Assembly (NCBI GenBank): GCA_028871175.1
Contig: JAGWNU010000006.1
Span: 1-48,783 of the forward strand
From: Burkholderiaceae bacterium
GTDB lineage: Bacteria > Pseudomonadota > Gammaproteobacteria > Burkholderiales > Burkholderiaceae
Length of the DNA: 48,783 nt
Direction of reading: 5' to 3'
The notes beneath the pieces are model-generated. The model was not told the origin of the DNA and made no database searches. It was given only the letters and a program-made list of their open reading frames with translations. Numbering within the stretch: position 1 is the first letter of the stretch; each line of letters begins with the position of its first letter. The position numbers and the translations under genes are program-made. This document shows positions 17,266 through 26,064 of the stretch, piece after piece.

Positions 17266-19128
17266 TCAGGCCGACTTGCCGCGCGCCGTGCGCGTGCCGC
17301 GCGCCGCAGCGCGTTTGCCCAGCCAGGCCGAGCGCAATGGCGACGGATCGGAAGCAAGCGCCAGCGTGAACTGCGGCGTGGCATCCGTGGCGAGCGTCAC
17401 GTCCAGCTGCATCAGTTCGTCGCGGCGGAATACGTGTACGGGGACGACGTCGCCGGCCCGGTAGCGCGCCAGGGCCTTATCCAGCTGACCGGCCGGCACG
17501 CGCAGGCCATCCACGGCAACAACCAGGTCGCCTGCGGACAAGCCGCCACGCTGCGCCGGGCCATCGTCGAACACCTGTTGCAGCTTGACGAAGCCATTCT
17601 CGGCGGCAGCCTTTACGCCCAGGGCCAGTGCCGTCTCGGCGGCCTTGCGTGTTGCGCTCACCCCGATCGCCTTGAGGAGCGCCGGCAGCGGCAGATCATC
17701 ACGGCCTTCGGTCAGTTGACGCAGCAGCGTGCGCAGGCGCAGGCCGGTCGTGTCTTCCATCAGCACGATCAGTTCGGCCTCGGTCACGCCGCGCTGCGTG
17801 TGGCCGGGCGCGTAGAAGTCCCGGCCGTAGGCGGCCCACAGGGCGCGCATCACGTCGTCGAGGGAGCGCTCGCCGTTGCTTTGCGTCCGGATGGTCAAGT
17901 CCAGCGCCAGTGCCACGAGCGAGCCCTTCGTGTAGTAGCTCACGATGGCGTTGGGCGCGTTCTCGTCCTGGCGGTAGTACTTCGTCCACGCGTCGAACGA
18001 GCTTTCCGCCACGCTCTGCTTCAAGCGGCCGCTGCCGCGCAGCACGCCATTCCACGTCTTGGCGATCATCTCCAGATACTGCGCCTCGGAGATCAACCCT
18101 GAGCGCACCAGCATCAAATCGTCGTAATAGCTCGTGAAACCCTCGAAGAGCCATAGCAGCGGCGTGTGCACCTCACGGTCAAGCGCGTATGGCACGAAAG
18201 CCGCCGGCTTGATGCGCTTGACGTTCCAGGTGTGGAAATACTCATGACTGACAAGGCCGAGGAAGGTGCGGTAGCCCTCGGTCGTCTCGTCTCGCCCGGT
18301 AACCGGCAGGTCATTGCGTGCGCACATCAGCGCCGTGCTCGCACGGTGCTCGAGGCCGCCGTAGCCGTCGGCGGTGACCATCGTCATGAAGACGTAGCGG
18401 CGGTTGCTGTCGAGGAAGGGCGCCGTGGCGGTGTGCGGCTCGAACAGGCGGATCTGCGCTTCGCAGATGCGCTTGAAGTCGCGGGCGATGCGTTCCAGGT
18501 CGAGGTTGGGCACGCGGCCGGTGAAGACGGCGTCGTGCTGCGCGCCGCAGGCCTCGAACGAGACCATGGCGAAGGTGCCCAGCTCGACCGGGTGGTCGAT
18601 CAACTCGTCGTAGTCGGCCGCTTCGTACCAGCCAAAGCCGTATCGCTTGGCGCCTGCCCGGCCCTGCACGCGGCCGCTGGCCTCGCGCAATGCGGTGGCG
18701 ACGCGCCAGCCGCGGTAGGCCTCGCCTGCAGGCGGCTGGATATCGACCAGGCAGCGCAGGTGGTCCGCGCCTTCCACGCGCAGGAACACCGATGTGCCGT
18801 TGAAGAATCCATGCGTGGCATCGAGATGCGCGGCGCGCACGGACAGGTCCCACGCATACACATCGTACGAAACCGTCAGTGGCCCGCTGCACGGCGCGGC
18901 CTGCCACGTGTGCTTGTCGAGCTTGGTGAGTCGCGCCGGCTTGTTACCCGATGCCGCCTCGATGCGCACGATGTTGCGCGCAAACTCGCGGATCATGTAG
19001 CTGCCCGGGATCCACGCCGGCAGCGAGAATCGCTGCCCCTGCGGATCCGGAGAATCGACCGTCACCGTGACGGTGAAAACGTGCGCTTCGGGCGCGGCGG
19101 GAACGATGGTGTAGCGGATCGGCTTCAT
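17266..19128 (-). CDS. M61-family metallopeptidase with PDZ domain
   Basis: A 620-residue peptidase related to glycyl aminopeptidase. An N-terminal beta domain (MKPIRYTIVPAAPEAHVFTV…) precedes the catalytic zinc motif HEYFH (residues 295-299) in SHEYFHTWNVKRIKP, with the third ligand likely Glu329 in LFEGFTSYYDD. A C-terminal PDZ domain (GGLSAGDLVVAVDGLRV) follows. No signal peptide is visible, so a cytosolic location is likely. Start set at the second Met (19128); ATG 19137 adds three residues. It is the middle gene of a leftward run acuI, M61, FUSC. Confidence 0.93.
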   Translation of the reverse strand: MKPIRYTIVPAAPEAHVFTVTVTVDSPDPQGQRFSLPAWIPGSYMIREFARNIVRIEAASGNKPARLTKLDKHTWQAAPCSGPLTVSYDVYAWDLSVRAAHLDATHGFFNGTSVFLRVEGADHLRCLVDIQPPAGEAYRGWRVATALREASGRVQGRAGAKRYGFGWYEAADYDELIDHPVELGTFAMVSFEACGAQHDAVFTGRVPNLDLERIARDFKRICEAQIRLFEPHTATAPFLDSNRRYVFMTMVTADGYGGLEHRASTALMCARNDLPVTGRDETTEGYRTFLGLVSHEYFHTWNVKRIKPAAFVPYALDREVHTPLLWLFEGFTSYYDDLMLVRSGLISEAQYLEMIAKTWNGVLRGSGRLKQSVAESSFDAWTKYYRQDENAPNAIVSYYTKGSLVALALDLTIRTQSNGERSLDDVMRALWAAYGRDFYAPGHTQRGVTEAELIVLMEDTTGLRLRTLLRQLTEGRDDLPLPALLKAIGVSATRKAAETALALGVKAAAENGFVKLQQVFDDGPAQRGGLSAGDLVVAVDGLRVPAGQLDKALARYRAGDVVPVHVFRRDELMQLDVTLATDATPQFTLALASDPSPLRSAWLGKRAAARGTRTARGKSA

Positions 19129-19195
19129 GGCGAACATTGTAGCGTCGCCGCCTCACGCTGCCGAAGGCAAATCGTCCGCAGCGCGGCTAGTCAGC

Positions 19196-20212
19196 CTATC
19201 GGTTGACGTCGACGACTACGCGGCCGCGCATCTTGCCCGCCATAATGTCGTGCGCGGCATCGATGGCCTCCGACAGTGTCACCTCGCGCGTGATGGCCTC
19301 CAGCCGGTCGGGCAGCAGATCCACCGCCAGGCGCTGCCACGCAGTCTGGCGCAGCGCGCGCGGCGCCATCACGCTGTCGATACCGTGGAGCGTCACGCCG
19401 CGCAGGATGAAGGGGGCCACCGTCGCCGGAAAATCCATGCCCTGCGCCAGCCCGCATGCGGTAACGACACCACCGTAGCGCACCTGCGCACAGGCATTGG
19501 CCAGCGTATGGGAGCCCACCGAATCCACCACCGCCGCCCAGCGCTCCTTTTGCAGCGGCTTGCCCGGGGCGGACAGTTCGGCGCGATCGATCACGTCTTC
19601 GGCGCCCAATGCGCGAAGGAAATCCGCCTCGTTCGTCTTGCCCGTGGACGCCACGACGCGGTAGCCGAGCTTGCCCAGCAGGGCAATGGCGATCGAGCCC
19701 ACGCCGCCCGACGCGCCCGTCACCAGGACTTGGCCATCCCCCGGCTTGACGCCGGCACGCTCGAGCGCCAGCACCGACAGCATCGCCGTGTAGCCCGCCG
19801 TGCCAATGGCCATGGCCTGCCGCGCGTCCAGCCCTGTCGGCAGCGCGACCAGCCAGTCGCCGGAAAGCCGCGCCTGCTGGGCAAGGCAACCCCAGTGCGT
19901 CTCGCCGACGCCCCACCCGTTGAGCACGACCGCATCGCCGGTCCGCCAATCCGGGTGCGACGAATCGAGCACGACGCCCGCGCCGTCGATACCGGCCACC
20001 ATCGGCCACTTGCGCACGACGGGGCCTTTTCCAGTGATGGCCAGGCCGTCCTTGTAGTTGATCGTCGACCAGTCCACGCGGATCAGCACGTCGCCGGCGG
20101 TCACCTCGTTGGCGAGCGCCTCGGGCGTGGACAGCGCCGCGTCATCAAGGTCAACGATGTGGGCCAGTGGCCCGCCGTCCTGCTTTTCCAGCATCAGGGC
20201 GCGAAACGACAT
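19196..20212 (-). CDS. acuI: Zinc-free medium-chain reductase, AcuI/YhdH type (acrylyl-CoA reductase)
   Basis: A 338-residue MDR-superfamily oxidoreductase of the YhdH/AcuI group, which reduces acryloyl-CoA to propionyl-CoA with NADPH. Conserved segments are VDWSTINYKDGLA, VAGIDGAGVV, NGWGVGETHWGCLAQ, IGTAGYTAMLSV and the dinucleotide motif VTGASGGVGS. There is no structural zinc loop. ATG 20212 follows GGAG at good spacing; the longer TTG reading is unlikely. A terminator stands between dsbC and this gene, so it probably has its own promoter. The exact substrate is inferred from the family. Confidence 0.9.
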   Translation of the reverse strand: MSFRALMLEKQDGGPLAHIVDLDDAALSTPEALANEVTAGDVLIRVDWSTINYKDGLAITGKGPVVRKWPMVAGIDGAGVVLDSSHPDWRTGDAVVLNGWGVGETHWGCLAQQARLSGDWLVALPTGLDARQAMAIGTAGYTAMLSVLALERAGVKPGDGQVLVTGASGGVGSIAIALLGKLGYRVVASTGKTNEADFLRALGAEDVIDRAELSAPGKPLQKERWAAVVDSVGSHTLANACAQVRYGGVVTACGLAQGMDFPATVAPFILRGVTLHGIDSVMAPRALRQTAWQRLAVDLLPDRLEAITREVTLSEAIDAAHDIMAGKMRGRVVVDVNR

Positions 20213-20253
20213 GGAGGTCTCCAATCTTGTTGGTTTGCGGAACGTTCAAAGAC

Positions 20254-20278
20254 AAAGCGCCGGGTGAACCGGCGCTTT
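20254..20278 (-). terminator. Rho-independent terminator of dsbC
   Basis: A perfect 10-bp stem (AAAGCGCCGG / CCGGCGCTTT) with a 5-nt loop lies 11 nt after the dsbC stop on the reverse strand. The transcript ends the stem in UUU and continues GUCUUUG. It separates ubiH-dsbC from acuI. Confidence 0.8.
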
Positions 20279-20289
20279 CAGAAGGGGGC

Positions 20290-21036
20290 TTACGACTTCT
20301 TCAGGGAGGCGAACTTGCGCTCCAGCGTGGCGGCGTCGATCAGGCCGGGGGCCCGCGTGCCGTCCGGGAAGATGATCGCCGGCGTGCCTGTCACGTTGAG
20401 CGACTGGCCGAGTTTCAGGTTCGCCTCGAGCGGCGTGTCGCAGTTGCCGGCGCCGCCCGGGGCGGTCTTGGCCGTCATCCAGTCACGCCAGGCCTTGGCG
20501 CGGTCGGCCGAGCACCAGATCTGCTTGGCCTTGGTGTTCGAGTCTTCCGACAGGATCGGGAACAGGAAGGTGTAGACCGTGATGTTGTCGACCTGCGTGA
20601 GCATCTGCTCGAGCTTGTGGCAATACGGGCAGTTCGGATCCGAGAACACGGCGATCTTGCGCGCGCCGTTGCCCTTCACCCACTTCACCGCACGGTCCAG
20701 CGGCAGATCGGACCACTTGACGCGGTTGAGTTCGGCCAGGCGCTCCTGGGTGAGGTTGGTGGCCGTCTGCGTGTCGAGCAGGTCGCCATTGAGGACGTAG
20801 CGGCCGGTGGCGTCGGTGTACACGACCTGGCTGCCGAGGTTGATTTCATACAGACCGGCCAGCGGCGACCTGGCGACGCCCTTGATCTCGACGTTGGGCC
20901 CCAGCGCCTTCTGCACGGTGGCCTTGACCTTGTCCAGCGCGGGCTCGGCTGCGCCGGCACTCAGCACATATCCGGTGCCGATCGCAGCCACAGCCACCGC
21001 AGAGGCGATGGCCGCCACCCGAATTCGAAACGACAT
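20290..21036 (-). CDS. dsbC: Thiol:disulfide interchange protein DsbC
   Basis: A 248-residue periplasmic disulfide isomerase with an N-terminal signal peptide (hydrophobic to about residue 28, then GAAEPALD). The DsbC dimerisation domain spans about 33-95 (VKATVQKALGPNVEIKGV, LYEINLG). The thioredoxin-fold domain has the CPYC active site (Cys136/Cys139, FSDPNCPYCHKLE) and the cis-Pro loop VTGTPAIIF. Two further cysteines (IWCSAD and GNCDTP) would form the structural disulfide. AGGAG precedes the ATG. It lies 36 nt after the ubiH-like gene and is likely co-transcribed with it. Confidence 0.95.
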   Translation of the reverse strand: MSFRIRVAAIASAVAVAAIGTGYVLSAGAAEPALDKVKATVQKALGPNVEIKGVARSPLAGLYEINLGSQVVYTDATGRYVLNGDLLDTQTATNLTQERLAELNRVKWSDLPLDRAVKWVKGNGARKIAVFSDPNCPYCHKLEQMLTQVDNITVYTFLFPILSEDSNTKAKQIWCSADRAKAWRDWMTAKTAPGGAGNCDTPLEANLKLGQSLNVTGTPAIIFPDGTRAPGLIDAATLERKFASLKKS

Positions 21037-21072
21037 AAATGCTCCTGGAACCCCAAAGGCGCCGATGTGGCC

Positions 21073-22356
21073 TCAGCCCAGCGCGTGCCTGACCAGCAGG
21101 CGTTTAATGAATGGCGTCATGCCCACCATGCGCATCCCCGTATTGCGTAAAGTGCGGGGCAGCGCGCCCGGCAGGGCGAACAGCTTATGCAATCCGTCCG
21201 TGGCGGCCGTCAGCGAGAGGAGGTCTTCGCGGCGGGCACGCTCGTAACGGCGCAGCAACCTCAGATCGCCATGATCGCGCATGGTTTCACGTTCTGCCAT
21301 CACCCGGCCGATTTCCGCCACGTCCCGCAGCCCCAGGTTCATGCCCTGCCCCGCCAGCGGATGAATCACATGAGCGGCATCGCCCACCAGCGCAACGCGC
21401 GGAGCGACCAGCTTGTCGGCGTGCTGCAGGATGAGCGGAAAACCCTGCGCCGGCGTGATGCAGGACAGCCGCCCGAAGCGGGCCGCCACGGCGCCGCCCG
21501 CGGCCGCCTCCACTGCGCGGCAGAGTGCTTCCGGCGACAGGGCAAGCAGCTCAGGCGCGTGCTCTTCGCTGGCGGACCACACCATCGACACACGACGATC
21601 GGGCAGCGGCAGCATCGCCAGGATCTCACCACGCGCCGGAACCGTGTCATTGGAGGCGGCAGCCGTGTCGGCGGAGGTACCGAGGAACCACTGCCATGCC
21701 GTGTCCTGGTGCCCGTGCTCGGCCTGAAAGTTGGCGACCACGCCGAGTTGGCGATAGGGCCGGGCTTCCGCCCGGATGCCGGCCTGCTCGCGCACCCATG
21801 AGTTCTTGCCATCGGCACCGATCACGCACTCGGCGCGCAGCACCTGCCCATCGGCCAGCGTGAGACGCACGGCATCGGCGTCCATTTCGAAACCGGTGGC
21901 GGTGTGCGGGAACGTCTGCACGGTATGGGCGAAGCGCAGCGCGGTTTCCAGCGCACGCTCGACGAGGGACGACTCCGCGATCCAGGCCAGTTGCGGCGTG
22001 CCGGCAGCGTAGGCGGAAAAATGCAGGTCTGCGTGGACATGCTCGCCTCGCGCGGCCGCGTCGTCGCCGAAGACCCGCATGTCATGGACCGGCTGCACCC
22101 GTGACATGTCAAGCGCCGGCCAGATGCGCAATTGGTCCAGCAAGGCCTGCGAACTGGAAGAAAACGCGTAGACGCGCGCGTCCCACGCGTCGGGCGTCGC
22201 CGGTCCGGAGGGTGGCACGGGTGGCGCGATGTGGGCGATGCGCAAACCGAGCTGCGCGAGACGCAGCGCGCATGCGCGCCCGACGATGCCGCCGCCGACC
22301 ACTGCCACGTGGTAAGCCGGCGCTGCCTTGGAGGAGGAAAACGCGGGTGTATTCAT
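21073..22356 (-). CDS. UbiH/UbiF/COQ6-family FAD-dependent monooxygenase
   Basis: A 427-residue flavoprotein hydroxylase of ubiquinone biosynthesis type. The N-terminal Rossmann motif is VAVVGGGIVGRACALRL. The NAD(P)H-linked DG motif is CVIGADGKNSWVRE. The FAD-ribityl motif VALVGDAAHVIHPLAGQGMNLGLRDV is diagnostic of the UbiH family. Which ring position it hydroxylates cannot be read from sequence. Start at ATG 22356 (MNTPAFSSS). A consensus -10 TATAAT lies at 22371-22366, placing the predicted RNA start only 3-4 nt before the ATG, so translation may be leaderless. Confidence 0.93.
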   Translation of the reverse strand: MNTPAFSSSKAAPAYHVAVVGGGIVGRACALRLAQLGLRIAHIAPPVPPSGPATPDAWDARVYAFSSSSQALLDQLRIWPALDMSRVQPVHDMRVFGDDAAARGEHVHADLHFSAYAAGTPQLAWIAESSLVERALETALRFAHTVQTFPHTATGFEMDADAVRLTLADGQVLRAECVIGADGKNSWVREQAGIRAEARPYRQLGVVANFQAEHGHQDTAWQWFLGTSADTAAASNDTVPARGEILAMLPLPDRRVSMVWSASEEHAPELLALSPEALCRAVEAAAGGAVAARFGRLSCITPAQGFPLILQHADKLVAPRVALVGDAAHVIHPLAGQGMNLGLRDVAEIGRVMAERETMRDHGDLRLLRRYERARREDLLSLTAATDGLHKLFALPGALPRTLRNTGMRMVGMTPFIKRLLVRHALG

Positions 22357-22721
22357 GGTGGGCCAATTATAGCGGCGGGGGTGTCCCGGCCGCGCCACCG
22401 CGCAACGGTGTCATGGCGGCTAGGGGCGGCTCCCGCCGCGCGGCTGGTGTTCAACGGCGGCTGCCATGACGCGGGGTGGCGGTGCCACGCCTGGATCGAC
22501 GGATGCCTGCGTCAATGTGTCCTTGGCCACGTGACCGCGGAAGCCGGCATTGGGACGTCAAGGAAGTGCGCGACGCGCCAGCGAGGCAGCGAGGCAGCGC
22601 CGGCAGGACGCCCGGGCATGACATCCTGCCGCCCCGCAGCCGACGAGGATGGACGAACCAGAGGAAATTACGGGCCGACCGCTGAACCGGGTGCGACCAA
22701 GACGCCGAGCCGCGCGGGGCC
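22357..22721. other. Intergenic region between ubiH-like gene and fliT
   Basis: Contains the TATAAT hexamer for the ubiH-like gene (22366-22371 on the reverse strand; no good -35 at 17 bp). An inverted pair GCAGGA…TCCTGC lies near 22612-22638, downstream of fliT, without a U tract. No open frame here has a ribosome site or a recognisable product. Confidence 0.5.
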
Positions 22722-23099
22722 TCAGTAATAGGAGACGGCGGCGTAAGCCTGGCGGGCACCGATGGCGCGCCGCTCGCCGCTGACCAGGCGCATCAGCTCG
22801 TCCTGGCGCGGGCAGACCAGAGCGCGCACGCGGGCGTCATTGGCCAGGATGCGCATCATCAGGTCACGCTTGCGCTGGAGGTCCTCGCGCGATAGCGCCG
22901 GGCGCTGGGCACGGCCCAGGCGCTCCATGTGGGCCGCGCATTCGCGTTCCAGCAGGCTGACCTCATCCCAATCGCCGCGTTCGGCCGCGTCCACCATGTC
23001 TTCAGACAGGCTGGCGATCGCCTCGTAGCAGGCGAACAGTCCGTCGCTGTCAGAAACCGAGCGGATCGGGCGGGCGACATTGACTGCGGTCCAGGACAT
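22722..23099 (-). CDS. fliT: FliT-like flagellar export chaperone (isolated)
   Basis: A 125-residue, almost wholly helical protein. CYEAIASLSEDMVDAAERGDWDEV, followed by LERECAAHMERL and then DLMMRILANDARVRALVCPRQDEL, matches the FliT pattern. FliT proteins chaperone the filament cap FliD and in enterics also bind FlhDC. The AraGDW and ILAxDAxVRxLVxP blocks make the family call good. ATG 23099 gives the normal FliT N-terminus. Oddly, no other flagellar gene is in the window; its neighbours are a ubiquinone hydroxylase and a drug/metabolite transporter. Confidence 0.8.
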   Translation of the reverse strand: MSWTAVNVARPIRSVSDSDGLFACYEAIASLSEDMVDAAERGDWDEVSLLERECAAHMERLGRAQRPALSREDLQRKRDLMMRILANDARVRALVCPRQDELMRLVSGERRAIGARQAYAAVSYY

Positions 23100-23621
23100 G
23101 CTGTGCTCCAAAGCCAGATGGGTTGTTTCCAGGAACACGTTGCAATAGGCATGCCTGGTCTTCTCGCCCGGCAGTCCGCGCGGCTTGCCAACCGGCAAAG
23201 TCCTTGCCCAGCTTGGCTTTGCCAGATTTTCGACCCGCCCGGCCCTGGGCATCGCCGAGCCAAAAATCGCGGTTCCCGCCGGAATTGTTACGGCCGCGAA
23301 ACGTAACGCGTAACAGCCCCGTAACGCCCCTCCAATGCCGCGCCAGCGCGCGCCGCACGGTGCGGAGCATCGTCATGAACCACCGGCACGGCGGTACGCC
23401 GCGCAGCACGATGCATTGAGGCGCGGTGTGCGCGAGGGGCTGGTCTGCGTCGGGTACCGCTGGGTGCCCTTTGATGCTGCCGGCGTACCTGGGCACCGCA
23501 GGCAGCCTGGTTGGCGGCGGATGCTTGCTGCCGCGATGTCGATCGAGAAGAATGTCGCGTGGTGCCGGCCTGCTGCCCGCCGCGCCTGCCCAGAACATCA
23601 CCCAGCCCACGTGAGACCGCC
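23100..23621. other. Long intergenic region with structured fliT leader and CGTAAC repeats
   Basis: No gene seen in 522 bp. In the fliT leader strand, CTTTGCC (about 23200-23194) can pair with any of three GGCAA-type segments (around 23185-23189, 23204-23208 and 23218-23223), giving competing hairpins. A 10-bp palindrome AGGCATGCCT lies at 23147-23156. Three CGTAAC direct copies start at 23302, 23309 and 23320, with an inverted GTTACG at 23287. The part from 23330 to the EamA start shows nothing. Confidence 0.5.
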
Positions 23622-24515
23622 ATGAACCAGGCAAACGACGGCCATATCGCACTGCGTACCGTGCTGCTGACGAGCATCACCATGGTGGCGTTTGCCTTCA
23701 ACTCGTTGCTGTGCCGACTGGCCCTGCAACACGCCAGCATCGATGCGGCCAGCTTCTCCAGCATCCGGCTGGTGTCGGGCGCGGCCGCGCTGGCTCTGCT
23801 CGCGCGTGCGGGCGCGGGGCGCGTCGAACCGGCACGTGCGGACTGGGCGGCCGCCGCCATGCTGTTCGCCTACGTCGCGTTCTTCTCCTTCGCCTATCTC
23901 ACCCTGAGTGCCGGAACGGGTGCGCTGATCCTGTTTGGCGCGGTGCAACTGACCATGCTGGCCGCCGGGCTGCGCGCCGGCGAGCGCTTCGAGCCGCTGG
24001 GCTGGCTGGGTTTCGCTCTGGCACTGGGCGGGCTGATCTACCTCGTGTCACCTGGCGTGACGGCGCCGACGCCACTGGGCGCCGCGCTCATGACCACCGC
24101 CGGAGTGGCCTGGGGCATCTACTCGCTGCGCGGCCGAGGGCTCGACAACCCACTCGCCGCCACCGCCAGCAACTTCCTGCGCGCGGCGCCCATGGCGCTG
24201 GCCCTCAGCGCGCTGCTGGCCAGCCGCATGCATGTGACGCCCACCGGCATCGCACTCGCCGTCGCCTCAGGCGCCGTGACGTCGGGCATCGGCTACGTGC
24301 TCTGGTATGCCGCCCTCAAAGGGCTGCCGGCGATCCGTGCGGCGGCAGTGCAACTGTCGGTGCCGCCCATCGCGGCGGTCGGCGCGGTCCTGTTCCTGGC
24401 CGAGCCGCTGACGCCACGCCTGGTGGCCGCCTCGGCGGCCATCCTCGGCGGGATCGCCCTGGTGCTGGCCAGCCGGACCCAACGCAGACGCACGGAAGCG
24501 GCATCCCGGGGTTAG
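23622..24515 (+). CDS. EamA-family (DMT) inner-membrane transporter
   Basis: A 297-residue protein with about ten hydrophobic helices arranged as two EamA repeats. The first begins TVLLTSITMVAFAFNSLLCRLAL and ends YLVSPGV; the second begins GAALMTTAGVAWGIYSL and ends GGIALVLASR. Members export metabolites or drugs; substrate unknown. Start at ATG 23622, since upstream codons are not hydrophobic or conserved-looking. No strong ribosome site. It runs toward ychF with a 178-bp gap. Confidence 0.88.
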   Translation: MNQANDGHIALRTVLLTSITMVAFAFNSLLCRLALQHASIDAASFSSIRLVSGAAALALLARAGAGRVEPARADWAAAAMLFAYVAFFSFAYLTLSAGTGALILFGAVQLTMLAAGLRAGERFEPLGWLGFALALGGLIYLVSPGVTAPTPLGAALMTTAGVAWGIYSLRGRGLDNPLAATASNFLRAAPMALALSALLASRMHVTPTGIALAVASGAVTSGIGYVLWYAALKGLPAIRAAAVQLSVPPIAAVGAVLFLAEPLTPRLVAASAAILGGIALVLASRTQRRRTEAASRG

Positions 24516-24693
24516 GCAGCCCCCTGGACCGGTTACAATCACGGCTTTCCGTGATCACTGCGCGCAGCACCGCCGGGCAAATTTCCTGGCCGCTGTGTTG
24601 CCGCATCCGCCTGCGGTATCCCGGGCGTACCCGGATCGGCGTCTGCCTCGCCGCAACGCGCACACAACCCCTTGATCTAGAGCCTTTTTCACC

Positions 24694-25788
24694 ATGAGCC
24701 TCCAATGCGGCATCGTCGGTCTGCCGAACGTCGGCAAGTCGACCCTGTTCAATGCCCTGACCAAAGCCGGCATCGCCGCCGAGAACTACCCGTTCTGCAC
24801 GATCGAGCCCAACGTAGGCGTGGTGGAAGTGCCGGACGCCCGCCTGCAAGCACTGGCCGACATCGTCAAGCCCGAGCGGGTGCTGCCGGCGGTGGTCGAG
24901 TTCGTCGACATTGCGGGCCTAGTGGCGGGCGCCTCCAAGGGTGAAGGGCTGGGCAACCAGTTCCTGGCCAATATCCGCGAGACGGATGCCATCACGCACG
25001 TGGTGCGCTGTTTCGAAGATGAAAACGTGATCCACGTCGCCGGCAAGGTCGACCCGATCGCCGACATCGAAGTCATCAATACCGAACTCGCCCTCGCTGA
25101 CCTGGGTACGGTTGAAAAGGCGCTGCAGCGCTACACCAAGGCCGCCAAGTCGGGCAACGACAAGGAAGCCGCCAAGCTGGTCGCCGTGCTCGAAAAGGCG
25201 CAGAAGGTGCTGGACGAAGCCAAGCCGGTGCGTGGCCTGAACCTGACCGACGACGAGTGGGCAACCATCAAGCCGCTGTGCCTGATCACCGCCAAGCCGA
25301 CCATGTACGTGGCCAACGTGCGCGAAGACGGCTTTGAGAACAACCCGCACCTGGACGCCGTGCGCAACTACGCCGCGCAGACGAACTCGCCAGTGGTGGC
25401 CGTGTGCGCCGCCATCGAAGCCGAAATCGCCGATCTGGATGACGCTGACAAGGCCGAATTCCTCGCCGACATCGGCATGGAAGAGCCGGGCCTGAACCGC
25501 GTGATCCGCGCGGCCTTCAAGCTGCTCGGCTTGCAAACGTACTTCACCGCCGGTGTGAAGGAAGTGCGCGCCTGGACGATCCACATCGGCGACACGGCCC
25601 CGCGCGCTGCCGCGGCCATCCACACCGACTTCGAACGCGGCTTCATCCGCGCCCAGACGATCTCGTACGACGATTTCATCCAGTTCAAGGGCGAACAAGG
25701 TGCCAAGGAAGCCGGCAAGATGCGCGCCGAAGGCAAGGAATACATCGTCAAGGACGGCGATGTGCTGCACTTCCTGTTCAACGTGTGA
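24694..25788 (+). CDS. ychF: Ribosome-binding ATPase YchF
   Basis: A 364-residue Obg-related P-loop protein that prefers ATP over GTP and binds ribosomes. G1 is [15 protein letters not shown] (residues 8-22) and G3 is [16 protein letters not shown]. The region after it forms a coiled-coil insertion (residues about 130-190). The C-terminal TGS-like domain ends in [19 protein letters not shown], the invariant YchF terminus. The size equals the family's standard 363-364 residues. It is monocistronic, with a strong terminator 23 nt after its stop. Confidence 0.98.
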   Translation: MSLQCGIVGLPNVGKSTLFNALTKAGIAAENYPFCTIEPNVGVVEVPDARLQALADIVKPERVLPAVVEFVDIAGLVAGASKGEGLGNQFLANIRETDAITHVVRCFEDENVIHVAGKVDPIADIEVINTELALADLGTVEKALQRYTKAAKSGNDKEAAKLVAVLEKAQKVLDEAKPVRGLNLTDDEWATIKPLCLITAKPTMYVANVREDGFENNPHLDAVRNYAAQTNSPVVAVCAAIEAEIADLDDADKAEFLADIGMEEPGLNRVIRAAFKLLGLQTYFTAGVKEVRAWTIHIGDTAPRAAAAIHTDFERGFIRAQTISYDDFIQFKGEQGAKEAGKMRAEGKEYIVKDGDVLHFLFNV

Positions 25789-25810
25789 CCAGACGCCTGC
25801 TTGAGGAAAG

Positions 25811-25832
25811 CCCCGCTCCGGCGGGGTTTTTT
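25811..25832 (+). terminator. Rho-independent terminator of ychF
   Basis: A 6-bp GC stem (CCCCGC / GCGGGG) with a TCCG tetraloop is followed by six T residues (25827-25832). It is preceded by GGAAAG, giving partial bidirectionality. Confidence 0.92.
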
Positions 25833-26064
25833 CATGGCCCGTGCCGATTGCAAAGTTGGGATAACCGGGCATCACGTCTTACACACCGGGTGCCGAGGTC
25901 GACACGCGCGCCATGTCCGGAGGACCCGGCAGTACGGCAAAGGCAACCGTCGGGCACGACGCTTGCTGCGGCAACGACGGATACGCAGACCGACCAGTTG
26001 TTTGGCGCTGCGCTGCCGCCACGGCCGGTACGCCGGCTCGCGTGCGGCTCCTTCGCACCCGACC

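Noticed and set aside
23100-23280. c-di-GMP-I riboswitch upstream of fliT
   Set aside because: CAGGGC, GAAA and GCAAAGCC fragments occur in the right order, but the conserved AAACC/GGGACG core and the GGTAGC…GGTTACC tail are absent, so the aptamer cannot be supported.
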